Below are positions 1 through 11,055 of a stretch of DNA of 64,000 nt, piece by piece. The notes beneath the pieces were generated by a model. It worked only from the letters and a program-made list of their open reading frames with translations. It searched no databases and was not told the origin of the DNA. The first letter of the stretch is position 1, and every line of letters begins with the position of its first letter. The stretch comes from Rhodospirillaceae bacterium (GTDB lineage Bacteria > Pseudomonadota > Alphaproteobacteria > Rhodospirillales > Casp-alpha2): positions 1 through 64,000 of the forward strand of contig JAERTE010000103.1 in assembly GCA_016845145.1 (NCBI GenBank), given 5' to 3'. Position numbers and translations under genes: made by a program.

Positions 1-1347
1 CAACAGACGCCACGAATAGAAGGCGGTCAGGAATGCAGCCGCAATGCCAAGCCAAAACGCGTACATGCCGATACCGGTGTGTGCGCCGTAGGCGGCCTCC
101 AGGATGATATCCTTGGAATAGTAGCCGGCGAAGAACGGCACACCCGCCAGCGCCAGCGAGCCGATCCACATCAGCGCATAGGTCGCCGGCACCATTTTCC
201 AGATGCCGCCCATTTTGCGCATGTCCTGCTCGTCCGACATGGCGTGGATGACCGAGCCGGCGCCCAGGAACAACAGCGCCTTGAAGAAGCCGTGCGTCAT
301 CAGGTGGAAGATGCCCGCCGAATAGGCCGACACGCCGCAGGCGAAGAACATGTAACCCAACTGCGAACAGGTCGAGTAGGCAATGACGCGTTTGATGTCG
401 TTCTGCACGCAGCCCACCGTGGCGGCGAAAATCGCCGTGGTTGCGCCGACCACCGTGACCACCGTGAGCGCGACATCGGAAAACTCAAACAACGGCGACA
501 GACGCGCCACCATGAACACGCCCGCCGTCACCATGGTGGCGGCGTGGATCAGGGCGGAGACCGGCGTCGGGCCCTCCATGGCGTCCGGCAGCCAGGTATG
601 CAGGCCCAACTGCGCCGATTTGCCCATGGCGCCGACGAACAACAGCAGGCACGTAATGGTCAGGGCGTGGAAATCGGTGCCGAAGACATTGATCACCATA
701 TCCGCCTTGCCCGGCGCGGCGGCGAAGATGGTATCCAGATGCACGCTTTCGAACATCATGAAGACCGCGAAGATGCCCAGCGCAAAGCCGAAATCACCCA
801 CCCGGTTGACCACAAAGGCCTTGATGGCGGCGGCGTTGGCGGACGGTTTGTTGTACCAAAACCCGATCAACAGATAGCTTGCCAGGCCCACGCCTTCCCA
901 GCCGAAGAACATCTGCACCAGGTTGTCGGCGGTGATCAGCATCAGCATGAAGAAGGTGAACAGGCTGAGATAGCTCATGAACCGGGGGATACAGGGGTCG
1001 TGGTGCATGTAACCGACCGAATAGATATGCACCATGGCTGACACGCCGGTGACGACGATCATCATCACGGCGGTCAGGGTATCGACTTTCAGCGCCCAGG
1101 AAATTTCAAGCGCGCCGGAATCGATCCAGGTAAACAGATCGGTCGTATGCGCGTTGCCGCCAAGCGCCACGTCCCAGAACACGGCAATGGCGCCGAGCAT
1201 GGATAGCACGAGCCCTGTGCAGGTGATCCATTGCGCGGCGACATCGAGCTTGTGCCTAGATTCCTTATCCGGCGCATCAACAAACGTCAGTGCACCCGCC
1301 AGAATGGCGCCGACCAATGGGGCAAAAACGACGAGGATATCCAGCAT
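1..1347 (-). CDS. nuoL: NADH-quinone oxidoreductase subunit L (N-terminal 449 residues, cut by window edge)
   Basis: Large proton-pumping membrane subunit of respiratory complex I. The fragment starts [16 protein letters not shown] and reads without interruption to the window edge. Several regions typical of NuoL are visible: [29 protein letters not shown] with the key glutamate, an [20 protein letters not shown] stretch, and the discontinuous-helix region around [20 protein letters not shown]. The protein is usually over 600 residues, so roughly the last quarter to third is outside the window. It lies 7 bases after nuoK, as the last visible gene of the nuo operon; nuoM and nuoN would be expected beyond base 1. 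The identification is secure. Confidence 0.97.
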   Translation of the reverse strand, partial: MLDILVVFAPLVGAILAGALTFVDAPDKESRHKLDVAAQWITCTGLVLSMLGAIAVFWDVALGGNAHTTDLFTWIDSGALEISWALKVDTLTAVMMIVVTGVSAMVHIYSVGYMHHDPCIPRFMSYLSLFTFFMLMLITADNLVQMFFGWEGVGLASYLLIGFWYNKPSANAAAIKAFVVNRVGDFGFALGIFAVFMMFESVHLDTIFAAAPGKADMVINVFGTDFHALTITCLLLFVGAMGKSAQLGLHTWLPDAMEGPTPVSALIHAATMVTAGVFMVARLSPLFEFSDVALTVVTVVGATTAIFAATVGCVQNDIKRVIAYSTCSQLGYMFFACGVSAYSAGIFHLMTHGFFKALLFLGAGSVIHAMSDEQDMRKMGGIWKMVPATYALMWIGSLALAGVPFFAGYYSKDIILEAAYGAHTGIGMYAFWLGIAAAFLTAFYSWRLL

Positions 1348-1354
1348 AGTCTAT

Positions 1355-1666
1355 TCAGCCCCTCATCATATTCACGTCTTCGACGGCGATAGAGCCGCGA
1401 TTACGGAAAAACACCACCAGAATGGCCAGCCCGACGGCGGCCTCGGCGGCGGCAACGGTGAGTACGAACATGGCGAACACCTGTCCGACCAGATCGCCCA
1501 ACTCGGCGGAAAAAGCCACCAGATTGATGTTCACGGCAAGCAGCATGAGCTCAACCGACATCAAAATGATGATGACGTTCTTCCGGTTCAGGAATATGCC
1601 GAAAATCCCCAGCGTGAACAGGATTGCGGCGAGTGTCAGATAATGGGAGAGACCGATCTCAAACAT
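1355..1666 (-). CDS. nuoK: NADH-quinone oxidoreductase subunit K
   Basis: Small three-helix membrane subunit of complex I, related to MrpC. At 103 residues it has the normal alphaproteobacterial length. The two buried glutamates needed for proton pumping are present at about residues 39 (MSVELML) and 75 (AAAEAAVGL), corresponding to E36 and E72 of the E. coli protein. It sits 3 bases after nuoJ and 7 bases before nuoL, so it is certainly co-transcribed. Nothing unusual. Confidence 0.98.
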   Translation of the reverse strand: MFEIGLSHYLTLAAILFTLGIFGIFLNRKNVIIILMSVELMLLAVNINLVAFSAELGDLVGQVFAMFVLTVAAAEAAVGLAILVVFFRNRGSIAVEDVNMMRG

Positions 1667-1669
1667 TGG

Positions 1670-2278
1670 TTAGATCCCCTTCCCGGTGTCGACCTTGCGG
1701 ACCTCGACCGAATTGGCCGGGTTGCGGTCCAATTGGCGCGAGATGACCTGTTTTTTGACGCCCGGGCGTGAGCGATGCGTGAGTACGATGGCGCCGATCA
1801 TGGCCACCAACAACACCAAGCCCGCCGCCTGGAACAGATAAATGTAGTGGGTATAAACCAACTCACCCAAGGCGTGGGTGTTGGTGACGGTGTCCGGCGT
1901 TGGCGCGGCACCGCCTTTCGCGGCTTCGGGTGCGATCACCCAGCCACCGACCAGCGTCGCCAGTTCAACCAGCAAAATCAACCCGACCAGGCCACCGATG
2001 GGCAGATACTGTAAAAAGCCCTGGCGCAGTTCGACGAAGTTGATGTCCAGCATCATGACCACGAACATGAACAGCACCGCCACCGCGCCGACGTAGACGA
2101 CGACCAAAATCATCGCCAGGAATTCCGCTCCCAACAGCACGAACAGCCCTGCCGCGTTGAAGAACGTCAAGATCAGGAACAGTACGGAATGCACCGGGTT
2201 CTTGGCCGATATCACCAATACCGCCGAAGCGACGGCGATGGCGGCGAACATATAGAATGCGAGAGCTTCAATCATCAT
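1670..2278 (-). CDS. nuoJ: NADH-quinone oxidoreductase subunit J
   Basis: Membrane subunit of complex I with about five transmembrane helices, 202 residues. Helix 3 contains the conserved run VVYVGAVAVLFMFVVMML, the region that forms a pi-bulge in known structures. The C-terminal tail after the last helix is hydrophilic and ends RKVDTGKGI. The gene lies 3 bases after nuoI and 3 bases before nuoK in the same operon. The start at ATG gives the usual MIEALAFYMFA beginning. Confidence 0.97.
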   Translation of the reverse strand: MMIEALAFYMFAAIAVASAVLVISAKNPVHSVLFLILTFFNAAGLFVLLGAEFLAMILVVVYVGAVAVLFMFVVMMLDINFVELRQGFLQYLPIGGLVGLILLVELATLVGGWVIAPEAAKGGAAPTPDTVTNTHALGELVYTHYIYLFQAAGLVLLVAMIGAIVLTHRSRPGVKKQVISRQLDRNPANSVEVRKVDTGKGI

Positions 2279-2281
2279 TCA

Positions 2282-2770
2282 TTACCTATAAGGCGCATCC
2301 TGCTTCAGGCGCTCGCCGAGTTCGACTTCCCAGCGGTCGCCATTGGCCAGCAGTTTCGTCTTGTCGTACATCAGTTCCTCGCGGGTCTCGGTGGCGAACT
2401 CGAAGTTCGGCCCCTCGACAATGGCATCCACCGGGCAGGCTTCTTCGCAGTAGCCGCAGTAGATGCACTTGGTCATGTCGATGTCGTAGCGCGTGGTGCG
2501 GCGAGAACCGTCATCGCGCGGCTCGGCTTCGATGGTGATCGCCTGCGCCGGGCATATGGCTTCGCACAGCTTACATGCGATGCAACGCTCTTCGCCGTTG
2601 GGGTAGCGTCTGAGCGCATGCTCACCGCGGAACCGTGGGCTTAATGGGCCCTTTTCATACGGATAATTGATCGTCACCTTGCGCCGGAACATATAGTTCA
2701 GGGTCAGCGCCATGCCGGTGACCAATTCACCGAGAACAACGGTGCGGATGCTTTTGCCGATGAAACTCAT
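2282..2770 (-). CDS. nuoI: NADH-quinone oxidoreductase subunit I (two [4Fe-4S] clusters)
   Basis: Iron-sulfur subunit of the peripheral arm of complex I that carries clusters N6a and N6b. Two CxxCxxCxxxCP motifs are visible, with cysteines at 63, 66, 69, 73 and at 102, 105, 108, 112 of the 162-residue product. An upstream ATG would add 20 residues, but the start [10 protein letters not shown] is preferred because it has a GGGGAGG ribosome binding site a few bases upstream and matches the family length. It lies 13 bases after nuoH and 3 bases before nuoJ. Confidence 0.97.
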   Translation of the reverse strand: MSFIGKSIRTVVLGELVTGMALTLNYMFRRKVTINYPYEKGPLSPRFRGEHALRRYPNGEERCIACKLCEAICPAQAITIEAEPRDDGSRRTTRYDIDMTKCIYCGYCEEACPVDAIVEGPNFEFATETREELMYDKTKLLANGDRWEVELGERLKQDAPYR

Positions 2771-2783
2771 GTCAAAGCCTCCC

Positions 2784-3806
2784 CTACCCTTGTCCGACGA
2801 TTGGTGCGAGATCGAAGGCCACCAGAACACCGCCGACGATGGCGACGCCCGCCAGTGAAATCGGCAGGAACACCTTCCAACCCAAGCGCATGAGCTGGTC
2901 GTAGCGATAGCGTGGGAACGTGGCGCGCACCCACAGGAAGATGAACAGGCAGAACGCGATCTTCAGGGCGAACCAAACCGGCCCCGGCACCCAGGTAAAC
3001 GGCGCCATATCCACCGGCGGCAGCCATCCGCCCAGGAACAAGACACTGGTCATGCCGGCCATGAGAATCATGTTGGCGTATTCACCCAAGAAGAACAGCG
3101 CGAAGGTCATGGCCGAATATTCGACGTTGTAACCGGCCACCAGCTCGGCCTCGGCCTCCGGCAAATCAAACGGGTGGCGGTTGGTTTCGGCCAATGTCGA
3201 GATAAAGAAGATCACCGCCATCGGGAACAGCGGCACCACAAACCAAACGGTGCGTTGCGCCTCGACGATATCGGACAGGTTCAACGATCCGACACACAGC
3301 AACACGGTGATGATGATGAAACCCATGGAGACTTCGTAAGACACCATCTGCGCCGCCGAACGCATGGCGCCCAGGAAGGCGTAGCGCGAGTTCGACGCCC
3401 AGCCCGCCATCAAGACGCCGTACACGCCGAGCGACGAAATGGCGAACAGATACAAGATGCCGACGTTGATGTCAGCCAGCACCATGCCTTGATCGAACGG
3501 CATCACGGCCCAGGCCACCAGGGCCAGAACAAACGTCACGCAAGGTGCCAACACAAATACACCCCGGTTTGCGCCGGCGGGAATGATGGTTTCCTTTAAG
3601 AACAGCTTCACGCCATCGGCAATCGGTTGCAGCAAGCCGAACGGCCCGACCACGTTGGGACCCTTGCGCAGGTGCATGGCGCCGATGACCTTGCGCTCGG
3701 CCAGCGTCAGGTACGCGACGGAGAGCATCACCGGTATGACGATGGCGACGATCTTGATCACGATCCAGAGCGTCGGCCAGATATATGTGTCCCAAAGCTC
3801 AACCAT
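2784..3806 (-). CDS. nuoH: NADH-quinone oxidoreductase subunit H
   Basis: Membrane subunit of complex I that forms the quinone-access chamber with NuoB and NuoD; homologous to mitochondrial ND1. The 340-residue product has about eight helices. Conserved loops include [21 protein letters not shown] near residue 38 and the acidic loop [18 protein letters not shown], which are diagnostic. The first codons overlap the last 8 bases of nuoG, so translation is probably coupled. No anomalies. Confidence 0.98.
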   Translation of the reverse strand: MVELWDTYIWPTLWIVIKIVAIVIPVMLSVAYLTLAERKVIGAMHLRKGPNVVGPFGLLQPIADGVKLFLKETIIPAGANRGVFVLAPCVTFVLALVAWAVMPFDQGMVLADINVGILYLFAISSLGVYGVLMAGWASNSRYAFLGAMRSAAQMVSYEVSMGFIIITVLLCVGSLNLSDIVEAQRTVWFVVPLFPMAVIFFISTLAETNRHPFDLPEAEAELVAGYNVEYSAMTFALFFLGEYANMILMAGMTSVLFLGGWLPPVDMAPFTWVPGPVWFALKIAFCLFIFLWVRATFPRYRYDQLMRLGWKVFLPISLAGVAIVGGVLVAFDLAPIVGQG

Positions 3807-5877
3807 CGGTGCCGGTCTTTCTTTGTTCGCCGCGAATGAAGGTTTCCGTGCAGCGCGCCATCGTTTCCGATGCGCGGCTGATGGGGTCGGTCATGTAGAA
3901 ATTGTCGACGCCACCATGGAATGGCGCGGCATCGATATCGCCATCCGTACCGAAATCCTGCCACTCGGCGGGTGCGGTTATATCGACGTTGAGGAAATTG
4001 GCATTGAGCTCGACCATGCGGGCGCGCAACTGGCGCAAGTTGTCGTACGGCAATTTTTGGCCCATGGGGTCGGACAATGCGCGAACGATCGTCCAGTCCT
4101 CGCGGGCGTCACCCGGTGGGTAAACCGCCAATCGGCCCAATTGCACACGGCCCTCGGTGTTGACGTAGGTGCCGTTCTTCTCGGTGTAGGCGGCGCCCGG
4201 CAAAATCACGTCGGCCCGGTGCGCGCCGTCATCGCCATGGTGGCCCTGATAGACGACGAAGGCGTTACCCAATCGCGAGGTGTCAATCTCGTCGGCACCC
4301 AGCAGATAAACCATCTTGATGGAGCCGTCTGCCGCGCCAGCCAAAATACCGTCGACGTCCTTGCCGCCCTCGCCGGGCACGAAGCCGATATCCAGGCCGC
4401 CGACGCGCGACGCTGCGCGCTGCAGTACGTTGAAGCCGTTCCAATCATCACTGACGACACCGCAGGCATCAGCCGCTTTGCGGGCCAATGCCAATACGGC
4501 CGCGCCATCGCCGCGCGCGAGCGCATCTTGGCCGACGATAATCATCGGGCGCTCGGCGTCTTGCATCATCTTGGCGAAATCGCCCTTGCCGTCGGCAATG
4601 GCCTGCAGCGCATCCGCGCCATCGCCCTGGTGCGCCGTCGGATAGGTCATGTCGGCATCGGGGCCGACGACCCCGACACGGAAGCTATCGCCGGCAGCGC
4701 TTGCCATCACCATACGCTTGCGGATCCGCGCGTTGAGCACCGGCGCATCGAGGCGCGGGTTGCAGCCGACCAGCAAAACGTTTGAGGCGCGGTCGATACC
4801 GGCGATGGTGGAGTTGAAGATATAAGAGGCGCGAACACCGGCGTCCGATTTGGCGCCGTCCTGGCGGCAATCGATATTGGCGGAGCCCAGCGCCGTCATC
4901 AGGTCTTTCAGCGCCGTCATGGATTCGCAATCGGCCTGATCACCGGCAACGGCGGCCATTTCTTCACCCTTGAGGCCCTTGGCGGCATCGGCGACGGCGG
5001 AAAGGGCTTCGGGCCACGTGGCCTCAACCAGCTTGCCGTCCTTGCGTACATAAGGGCGGTCGAGACGTTGCTTGGTCAAACCGTCGCAGGCGAAGCGGGT
5101 TTTGTCGGAAATCCATTCCTCGTTGATGTCTTCGTTGAGGCGCGGCAATACGCGCATGACCTCGGGCCCGCGCGCATCGATACGGATGTTGGAGCCCAGC
5201 GCATCCATGACATCGACGCTCTCGGTCTTTTTCAGCTCCCACGAGCGTGCGTGGAACGCATACGGCCCGTTGGTCAGCGCACCCACGGGGCAAAGGTCGA
5301 TCATGTTGCCCGACAATTCGCTTGAAAGCGCCTTTTGGACATAGGTGCCGATTTCGGTGTTTTCGCCGCGCCCCGTCGCACCCAACTCCGGCACGCCGGC
5401 AACCTCGGAGGCGAACCGCACACAGCGCGTGCAGTGGATACAGCGCGTCATGATCGGCTTGATCAGCGGGCCGAAATCCTTGTCTTTCACCGCGCGCTTG
5501 TTTTCGTCGTAGCGGCTGGTGTCGGCACCGAAGGCCATCGCCTGGTCCTGCAGATCGCATTCGCCGCCTTGGTCGCAGATCGGGCAATCAAGCGGGTGAT
5601 TGATGAGCAGAAACTCCATCACGCCTTTGCGCATTTTCTGCACTTCCGGGGTATTGGTGCGGATCACCATGCCTTCGCCGACAGGCATGGCGCATGACGC
5701 CACCGGCTTCGGCGCGCGCTCCATATCGACCAGACACATACGGCAATTACCGGCAATGGAGAGACGCTCGTGATAGCAAAAGCGTGGGATTTCGATACCG
5801 ATCTGCTCGCAGGCCTGCAATACGGTGAGGCCGGCTTCGACTTCGTGCTCTGTACCGTCGATGGTGAGTTTTACCAT
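3799..5877 (-). CDS. nuoG: NADH-quinone oxidoreductase subunit G (75 kDa type)
   Basis: Iron-sulfur subunit at the top of the peripheral arm of complex I. Cysteines for the [2Fe-2S] cluster N1b are at 34, 45, 48 and 62. The N5 cluster ligands are H94, C98, C101 and C107 in [14 protein letters not shown]. The N4 ligands are C146, C149, C152 and C196. A molybdopterin-oxidoreductase-like domain follows without the extra N7 cluster motif. With 692 residues it is the shorter form shared by alphaproteobacteria and mitochondria, unlike the roughly 900-residue E. coli protein. It follows nuoF by 16 bases and overlaps nuoH. Confidence 0.98.
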   Translation of the reverse strand: MVKLTIDGTEHEVEAGLTVLQACEQIGIEIPRFCYHERLSIAGNCRMCLVDMERAPKPVASCAMPVGEGMVIRTNTPEVQKMRKGVMEFLLINHPLDCPICDQGGECDLQDQAMAFGADTSRYDENKRAVKDKDFGPLIKPIMTRCIHCTRCVRFASEVAGVPELGATGRGENTEIGTYVQKALSSELSGNMIDLCPVGALTNGPYAFHARSWELKKTESVDVMDALGSNIRIDARGPEVMRVLPRLNEDINEEWISDKTRFACDGLTKQRLDRPYVRKDGKLVEATWPEALSAVADAAKGLKGEEMAAVAGDQADCESMTALKDLMTALGSANIDCRQDGAKSDAGVRASYIFNSTIAGIDRASNVLLVGCNPRLDAPVLNARIRKRMVMASAAGDSFRVGVVGPDADMTYPTAHQGDGADALQAIADGKGDFAKMMQDAERPMIIVGQDALARGDGAAVLALARKAADACGVVSDDWNGFNVLQRAASRVGGLDIGFVPGEGGKDVDGILAGAADGSIKMVYLLGADEIDTSRLGNAFVVYQGHHGDDGAHRADVILPGAAYTEKNGTYVNTEGRVQLGRLAVYPPGDAREDWTIVRALSDPMGQKLPYDNLRQLRARMVELNANFLNVDITAPAEWQDFGTDGDIDAAPFHGGVDNFYMTDPISRASETMARCTETFIRGEQRKTGTDG

Positions 5878-5893
5878 GTCCCTGCCTTCACCC

Positions 5894-7177
5894 TCACGCC
5901 GCTTCCGTGGATTTGGCGCCGCCGCCGAGGCGTGCTTCCATTTCGCCCCGGAATGCCCGGATCAACCCCTGGATCGGCCACGCAGCCGCGTCGCCGAGCG
6001 CACAGATGGTGTGACCCTCGATCTGGCGGGTGACTTCTTCCAGCATATCAATTTCCTCAATGGCGGCGTTGCCCGCGCAAATGCGCTCCATCATCCGCCA
6101 CATCCAGCCCGTGCCCTCGCGGCAAGGCGTGCATTGGCCACAGCTTTCGTGCTTGTAGAAGGCCGACAATCGGGTGATCGCCCTGATTACGTCGGTGGAC
6201 TGATCCATCACCATCACCGCCGCCGTACCAAGCCCGGAGCGCGCTTCACGCAACGAGTCGAAGTCCATGGTGACTTCCTCGCATTGGTCTTTGGTCAACA
6301 GCGGCACCGAAGCGCCGCCCGGTATGATGGCTTTCAGGTTGTCCCAGCCACCGCGTACGCCACCGGCGTGTTTCTCGAGCAGCTCTTTTAAGGGAATGCC
6401 CATCTCTTCCTCGACGGCGCACGGCGTATTGACGTGACCGGAGATGATGAACAGCTTGGTGCCGGTGTTGTTGGGTTTGCCGAGACCGGCGAACCATTCG
6501 TGGCCGCGGCGCATGATTTCCGGCACGACGGCAATTGATTCGACGTTGTTCACTGTCGTCGGGCAGCCATACAGGCCCACATTGGCCGGGAAAGGCGGCT
6601 TCGAACGCGGCTGGCCCTTCTTGCCTTCCAGGCTTTCGATCAGTGCCGATTCCTCGCCGCAGATGTACGCCCCCATACCGCGGTGAATGTAGAAATCGAA
6701 CTTGTAGCCCGATCCACATGCGTCGTCGCCGATCAGGCCGGCTTCATAGGCCTCGTCGACGGCGCGCTGCAAGGCTTCGGTCTCGCGATAAAACTCGCCA
6801 CGTACATAGCAATAGGCGGCGTTGGCGCCCATGGCGAACGATGCGATCAGCGCACCTTCGACCAGCTTCATGGGGTCGTGACGCATGATCTCGCGGTCTT
6901 TACAGGTGCCGGGCTCGCCCTCATCGGCGTTAATCACCAGATAATGCGGACGTTCGCTGGCTTCTTTGGGCATGAACGACCATTTCATGCCGGTGGAAAA
7001 ACCCGCACCGCCTCGGCCGCGCAGGCCCGATTCCTTAACCGTCTCGATAATTTTTTCGCGGCCCAGTTCGAGAATCTTCTTGGTGCCGTCCCAATCGCCA
7101 CGTTTTTGCGCGCCTTTCAGGAACGGGTCTTCCAGGCCGTATAAATTCGTGAAGATGCGGTCCGAGTCTTTCAACAT
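5894..7177 (-). CDS. nuoF: NADH-quinone oxidoreductase subunit F (FMN and NADH binding)
   Basis: Subunit of complex I that oxidises NADH; it binds FMN and the [4Fe-4S] cluster N3. The 427-residue product shows the glycine-rich GRGGAGF at residues 54-60 (nucleotide and FMN binding), a second conserved [15 protein letters not shown] segment, the [14 protein letters not shown] motif near residue 350 and the fourth cluster cysteine in [10 protein letters not shown]. The start codon overlaps the nuoE stop by one base (TGATG), which indicates coupled translation. Confidence 0.98.
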   Translation of the reverse strand: MLKDSDRIFTNLYGLEDPFLKGAQKRGDWDGTKKILELGREKIIETVKESGLRGRGGAGFSTGMKWSFMPKEASERPHYLVINADEGEPGTCKDREIMRHDPMKLVEGALIASFAMGANAAYCYVRGEFYRETEALQRAVDEAYEAGLIGDDACGSGYKFDFYIHRGMGAYICGEESALIESLEGKKGQPRSKPPFPANVGLYGCPTTVNNVESIAVVPEIMRRGHEWFAGLGKPNNTGTKLFIISGHVNTPCAVEEEMGIPLKELLEKHAGGVRGGWDNLKAIIPGGASVPLLTKDQCEEVTMDFDSLREARSGLGTAAVMVMDQSTDVIRAITRLSAFYKHESCGQCTPCREGTGWMWRMMERICAGNAAIEEIDMLEEVTRQIEGHTICALGDAAAWPIQGLIRAFRGEMEARLGGGAKSTEAA

Positions 7178-7794
7178 CAGTCGTCACCTCCAGCAGCCGC
7201 AAGTAAGTCTTTTTGATGTTCCAGGCTGGTCAATCCACCGGCCGGCTCGCACGTGAAACGTCCTGATTGAGAGCCCGTCTTCGGTGTTTTGCCGGCTTTC
7301 AACTCGGTCAGGACCGCCATGGTGCTCTCGGCGTCCAGATCTTCGTAATAGTCATCGCCGATTTGCATCATCGGCGCATTGACGCATGCACCCAGGCATT
7401 CCGCCTGACTAAGCGTGAACATGCCGTCGACGGTGGTTTCGCCGATTTTAATATCCAGGTAGGTCTCGCAAGCGCCAACGATCTCGTCGGAACCACGCAA
7501 CCAGCACGGCAGGTTTGTGCAAACCTCGACGTGATGTTTACCGACCGGCTTGAGATTGTACATGGTGTAAAAGCTGGCGACCTCGTAGACGCGGATCGGC
7601 GGCATGGATAGCCGCGCGGCGACGTAGTCCATGGCGGCACGGCTGAGCCAGCCGTCATTCTGGCGTTGCGCCAAATCAAGAAGCGGCATCACGGCGCTCG
7701 CCTGCCAACCTTCAGGGTATTTCGCTATGACCTTCTCCGCCTGGGCTTCGGTCTCCGGCGTGAAGGAGAATTCACTATCGCTTGCGGCGTTCAT
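7177..7794 (-). CDS. nuoE: NADH-quinone oxidoreductase subunit E ([2Fe-2S], 24 kDa type)
   Basis: Thioredoxin-fold subunit of complex I holding cluster N1a. Ligand cysteines are visible in CTNLPC and in [10 protein letters not shown]. The product is 205 residues, longer than E. coli NuoE (about 166), with the extra length in a C-terminal tail containing a [18 protein letters not shown] stretch; such tails are common in alphaproteobacteria. The start ATG overlaps the nuoD stop by four bases (ATGA). Confidence 0.97.
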   Translation of the reverse strand: MNAASDSEFSFTPETEAQAEKVIAKYPEGWQASAVMPLLDLAQRQNDGWLSRAAMDYVAARLSMPPIRVYEVASFYTMYNLKPVGKHHVEVCTNLPCWLRGSDEIVGACETYLDIKIGETTVDGMFTLSQAECLGACVNAPMMQIGDDYYEDLDAESTMAVLTELKAGKTPKTGSQSGRFTCEPAGGLTSLEHQKDLLAAAGGDD

Positions 7795-8969
7795 CGATCA
7801 ATCTCACCAAATACAATGTCGATGGAGCCGATATTGGCGACCACGTCGGCCAGCATGTGACCCTTCGACAGAAAATCCATGGCTTGCAGATGGGCGAAAC
7901 CCGGCGCCCTGATCTTGCAGCGATAGGGTTTGTTGGTACCGTCCGACACCAAGTACACACCAAACTCGCCCTTGGGCGCCTCAACGGCGGTGTAGGTCTC
8001 TCCGGCGGGTACGTGCATGCCCTCGGTGAACAGCTTGAAGTGATGGATCAGCGCTTCCATGGATTGTTTCATGGCGGCGCGCGGCGGTGGCGTGACTTTG
8101 TTGTTCTCAGACTTGCATGGGCCGTCGGGCATGTTGTCGATGCACTGGTGGATAATCTTCAGGCTTTCGCGCATTTCCAGCATGCGGATCAGATAGCGGT
8201 CGTAGCAGTCACCGTGCTTGCCGACGGGGATGTCGAAATCCATGTCGGCATAAGCATCGTAGGGCTGCGACTTGCGCAAATCCCAGGCAATGCCCGAAGC
8301 TCGCAAGTTGGGGCCCGTGAAGCCCCAGTCGTAGCACTGCTCGGCGGAGATGATGCCGATATCGACGGTACGCTGTTTGAAGATGCGGTTCTCCGTCAGC
8401 AGCGTTTCCAAGTCGTCGATGATACCGACGTAGTGATCGGCCCATTCCTTGATATCCTCGGCCAGGCCGTCCGGCATATCGTAAGCAACGCCGCCTGGAC
8501 GGAAGTACGCCATATGCAAGCGAGCGCCGGAAACCCGTTCGCAGAACTCCATCAAACGCTCGCGCTCTTCGAATGCCCAAAGCATCGGCGTCATCGCGCC
8601 GACATCCATGGCGTAGGAGCTAATGTTCAAGATGTGATTGAGAATGCGGCCGATCTCGCAAAACAACACCCGCAGGTACTGCCCGCGCGGCGGGACTTCC
8701 AAACCAAGCAACTTCTCCGTCGCCAGGACGAAAGCGTGCTCTTGGTTTTGCGGCGCGACATAGTCGAGGCGATCGAAGTAAGGCACAGCCTGGACATAGC
8801 TTTTGTGCTCGATCAGCTTTTCGGTACCACGGTGCAGCAACCCGATGTGCGGGTCGGCCCGGTCGATGATCTCTCCGTCCATCTCCAGCACCATGCGCAA
8901 CACGCCGTGCGCGGCCGGATGCTGTGGGCCGAAGTTGAGGTTGTAGTTCTTGATTTCCGTCTGCGCCAT
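7791..8969 (-). CDS. nuoD: NADH-quinone oxidoreductase subunit D (49 kDa type)
   Basis: Quinone-site subunit of complex I, derived from the large subunit of NiFe hydrogenases. The 392-residue product begins with [25 protein letters not shown], whose GPQHPAAHG motif contributes the histidine next to quinone. [16 protein letters not shown] is also characteristic. nuoC and nuoD are separate genes, not fused as in E. coli. It overlaps nuoC by one base and nuoE by four, so the three are translated as a coupled set. Confidence 0.98.
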   Translation of the reverse strand: MAQTEIKNYNLNFGPQHPAAHGVLRMVLEMDGEIIDRADPHIGLLHRGTEKLIEHKSYVQAVPYFDRLDYVAPQNQEHAFVLATEKLLGLEVPPRGQYLRVLFCEIGRILNHILNISSYAMDVGAMTPMLWAFEERERLMEFCERVSGARLHMAYFRPGGVAYDMPDGLAEDIKEWADHYVGIIDDLETLLTENRIFKQRTVDIGIISAEQCYDWGFTGPNLRASGIAWDLRKSQPYDAYADMDFDIPVGKHGDCYDRYLIRMLEMRESLKIIHQCIDNMPDGPCKSENNKVTPPPRAAMKQSMEALIHHFKLFTEGMHVPAGETYTAVEAPKGEFGVYLVSDGTNKPYRCKIRAPGFAHLQAMDFLSKGHMLADVVANIGSIDIVFGEIDR

Positions 8970-9598
8970 CAGGCTTCCTCCCCGTCCGCTTGCGCGTCAG
9001 CCTCGGCCTTTTCATCGCCTGGCAACACAGGGGTCATGCCTTCCCAGGGGCTCAGGAAATCGAAACTACGGAAATCCTGTTGCAGTTTCACGGGTTCGTA
9101 GACGACGCGTTTTTGTTCGTCGTCATACCGTATCTCGACATAACCGGTGAGCGGAAAGTCCTTGCGCAGCGGGTGTCCCTCGAAACCGTAATCGGTGAGG
9201 ATACGGCGCAGATCGGGATGGTCCGAGAAATAAATACCGTACATGTCCCAGGCTTCGCGTTCCCACCAATCGGCAGCGCTGAAAATACCGGTCACCGACG
9301 GCACGGGCACATCTTCCGATGTCCAGACCTTGATCCGAAGACGCAAGTTCAGGGGCAGGCTCAAGAGGTGGTAGACAACGCAAAACCGTTCATCGTTTTC
9401 CGGATAGTCGACACCGCAGATATCAATCAACAGCTTGAACTGGCAATTGACGTCGTCGCGCAGGAATTTCAGGGTTTCAACAATGTTGTCGCGATGAACC
9501 GTAAGCGACAGTTCATCGCCGCAAACTTCATGCGCCAGTATCTTGCCGCTCATCTGAGCGGAAACGAATTCGTCGAGTTCTCTTAACGCCAGGTCCAT
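8969..9598 (-). CDS. nuoC: NADH-quinone oxidoreductase subunit C (30 kDa type)
   Basis: Structural subunit of the peripheral arm of complex I, 209 residues. The family signature is visible as [20 protein letters not shown] followed by [21 protein letters not shown]. The C-terminus is acidic, ending [14 protein letters not shown], which is a lineage-specific tail. It lies 23 bases after nuoB and overlaps nuoD by one base. Confidence 0.98.
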   Translation of the reverse strand: MDLALRELDEFVSAQMSGKILAHEVCGDELSLTVHRDNIVETLKFLRDDVNCQFKLLIDICGVDYPENDERFCVVYHLLSLPLNLRLRIKVWTSEDVPVPSVTGIFSAADWWEREAWDMYGIYFSDHPDLRRILTDYGFEGHPLRKDFPLTGYVEIRYDDEQKRVVYEPVKLQQDFRSFDFLSPWEGMTPVLPGDEKAEADAQADGEEA

Positions 9599-9621
9599 AT
9601 GCTTTGCCCGCGTCCCTCCCG

Positions 9622-10161
9622 TTAACGGAAGAGGGTCCCCGTTCTTTTAATTTTTTTCTGCAACTGCAAAACCCCATACACCAGGGCTTCCGCCGTCGGC
9701 GGACAGCCGGGAACGTAAACGTCCACCGGGACAACGCGATCACAGCCGCGTACCACCGAATAGGAATAGTGATAATAACCACCGCCGTTGGCGCATGACC
9801 CCATGGAGATCACGTAACGCGGCTCCGACATTTGGTCGTAAACCTTGCGAAACGCCGGCGCCATTTTGTTGGTCAGCGTGCCGGCAACAATAATCACATC
9901 GGATTGGCGCGGGCTGGGACGCGGCACGACGCCGAAGCGGTCCAGGTCGTAGCGCGAGCAATAGGCGTGGATCATCTCTACCGCGCAGCACGCCAAACCG
10001 AACGTCATCGGCCACAGCGACCCGGTACGGGCCCAATTGACCAACTTGTCCACATTGGAGATGACGAAGCCCTTGTCTTGCAATTCGCCGGTGACCTGGC
10101 GCATGACCAGGTCCTGATCAGGGCCTGGTGGCAACGGCGCGTTCGGATCGATTATTCCCAT
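9622..10161 (-). CDS. nuoB: NADH-quinone oxidoreductase subunit B (cluster N2)
   Basis: Subunit of complex I that carries the terminal [4Fe-4S] cluster N2, which reduces quinone. Ligands C58 and C59 ([10 protein letters not shown]), C123 (GSCANGGG) and C153 ([11 protein letters not shown]) are all present. I chose the start [10 protein letters not shown] at 10161 because a GGGAG ribosome binding site lies about 8 bases upstream. An upstream in-frame ATG at 10182 would give a 186-residue form; both overlap the end of nuoA. Confidence 0.96.
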   Translation of the reverse strand: MGIIDPNAPLPPGPDQDLVMRQVTGELQDKGFVISNVDKLVNWARTGSLWPMTFGLACCAVEMIHAYCSRYDLDRFGVVPRPSPRQSDVIIVAGTLTNKMAPAFRKVYDQMSEPRYVISMGSCANGGGYYHYSYSVVRGCDRVVPVDVYVPGCPPTAEALVYGVLQLQKKIKRTGTLFR

Positions 10162-10517
10162 TCCAGAGCTCCCTTGCGCCATTCATAAATGAAACCGACG
10201 GTCAGGATGCCAAGGAACACCATCATCGACCAGAAACCGAACACACCGATCTTGCCGAGGCTGATGGCCCACGGAAACAGGAACGCCACTTCCAAATCGA
10301 AGATGATGAATAAGATGGCGACCAGATAAAACCGTACATCGAACTTGTGCCTAGCGTCGCTGAACGCCTCAAAGCCGCATTCGTAGGCGGAAGTCTTCTC
10401 AACGTCGGGGTGCTGTGGAGCGATGATAAGCGAGGCGCCGACGGCGATTCCGGCAATCGCGATGGCAATCCCAAGAAAGATCAAAATGGGCAGATATTCA
10501 ACGAGAAGCGCTTGCAA
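10152..10517 (-). CDS. nuoA: NADH-quinone oxidoreductase subunit A
   Basis: First gene of the complex I operon, a three-helix membrane subunit homologous to ND3. The 121-residue product contains [10 protein letters not shown] and [29 protein letters not shown] in order, including the conserved cysteine of the TMH1-2 loop and the buried acidic pair. There is no ATG near the N-terminus; translation must start at TTG 10517, after a GTGGGG stretch. A weak start on the first operon gene could limit synthesis; that is inference. It overlaps nuoB by 10 bases with the start chosen here. Confidence 0.95.
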   Translation of the reverse strand: MQALLVEYLPILIFLGIAIAIAGIAVGASLIIAPQHPDVEKTSAYECGFEAFSDARHKFDVRFYLVAILFIIFDLEVAFLFPWAISLGKIGVFGFWSMMVFLGILTVGFIYEWRKGALEWE

Positions 10518-10618
10518 AATCCAACCCCACTTTCTGTCGCGGGGGCATCCAATCCCCGGCTCGAATCCTCACGAGCTACCCTGCCCTACCTCATCGGGTG
10601 AGGCAACAATAAAGGCGT

Positions 10619-10641
10619 CCGTTTATAACGGTTTAGAACGG
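10619..10641. promoter_or_regulatory. Candidate control site upstream of the nuo operon
   Basis: The gap between nuoA and tRNA-Asp holds CCGTTTATAACGG (10619-10631), an inverted repeat with 5-base arms, followed 10 bases on by another AACGG (10637-10641). On the minus strand this reads as two AACCGTT-like direct repeats, and the TATAAA at 10622-10627 could be a -10 element about 105 bases before nuoA. I see no good -35 hexamer, which would fit an activator-dependent promoter. Its regulator is unknown. Confidence 0.35.
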
Positions 10642-10661
10642 TTGAATATGTCGGAGAAAAG

Positions 10662-10738
10662 TGGCGGGAGTGACGGGACTCGAACCCGCGGCCTCTGGCG
10701 TGACAGGCCAGCGCTCTAACCAACTGAGCTACACCCCC
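10662..10738 (-). tRNA. tRNA-Asp (GTC)
   Basis: A complete 77-base cloverleaf on the minus strand with encoded CCA. The acceptor stem GGGGGTG pairs with CACTCCC (one G-U pair). The anticodon loop CTGTCAC between CTGGC and GCCAG gives anticodon GTC. D-loop TAGCTCAGTTGGTTAGAGC and T-loop TTCGAGT are normal. It lies just upstream of nuoA in the same orientation. Confidence 0.98.
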
Positions 10739-10848
10739 TCCGGGTGTTTGTCACCGCTGTCTCGGCGACGGACGATCATGTAAGCCACCCCTGAATGGGT
10801 GTCAAGCAATGACAGGGAATAATCTGTCAATTCCGCACTTATTGGAAA

Positions 10849-10924
10849 TGGTGGGCGGTGAGGGGCTCGAACCCCCGACCCCCTCGGTGTAAACGAGGTG
10901 CTCTCCCAGCTGAGCTAACCGCCC
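10849..10924 (-). tRNA. tRNA-Val (TAC)
   Basis: A 76-base cloverleaf on the minus strand with encoded CCA. Acceptor GGGCGGT pairs with the 3' strand ACCGCCC. The anticodon loop TTTACAC is closed by CCTCG/CGAGG and gives TAC. It is 110 bases upstream of tRNA-Asp in the same orientation, so the two may share a transcript. Confidence 0.98.
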
Positions 10925-10994
10925 TTTCCAAGATCGTTCCGCATATTACGTCCGAAGCCCGGCTTGGCAAGGACATTGGCATGTCAAATGCGCA

Positions 10995-11026
10995 CAAAAA
11001 AACCGACCGTCGCGATTGACGGTCGG
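10995..11026 (-). terminator. Intrinsic terminator of hupB
   Basis: On the minus strand, CCGACCGTC (arms 11018-11026 and 11003-11011) forms a perfect 9-base-pair stem around a 6-base loop and is followed by a run of seven T. It begins 30 bases after the hupB stop. Confidence 0.92.
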
Positions 11027-11055
11027 CTTTCCTGAAACTCAAAATTTCCGTCAGC

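Noticed and set aside
79-1041. 320-codon open frame opposite nuoL, rich in His and Arg
   Set aside because: The composition (many H, R, Q) is what the complement of a membrane protein gene gives.
7782-9101. 439-codon open frame opposite nuoD
   Set aside because: Lies wholly on the complement of nuoD and the nuoC end; composition typical of a shadow frame.
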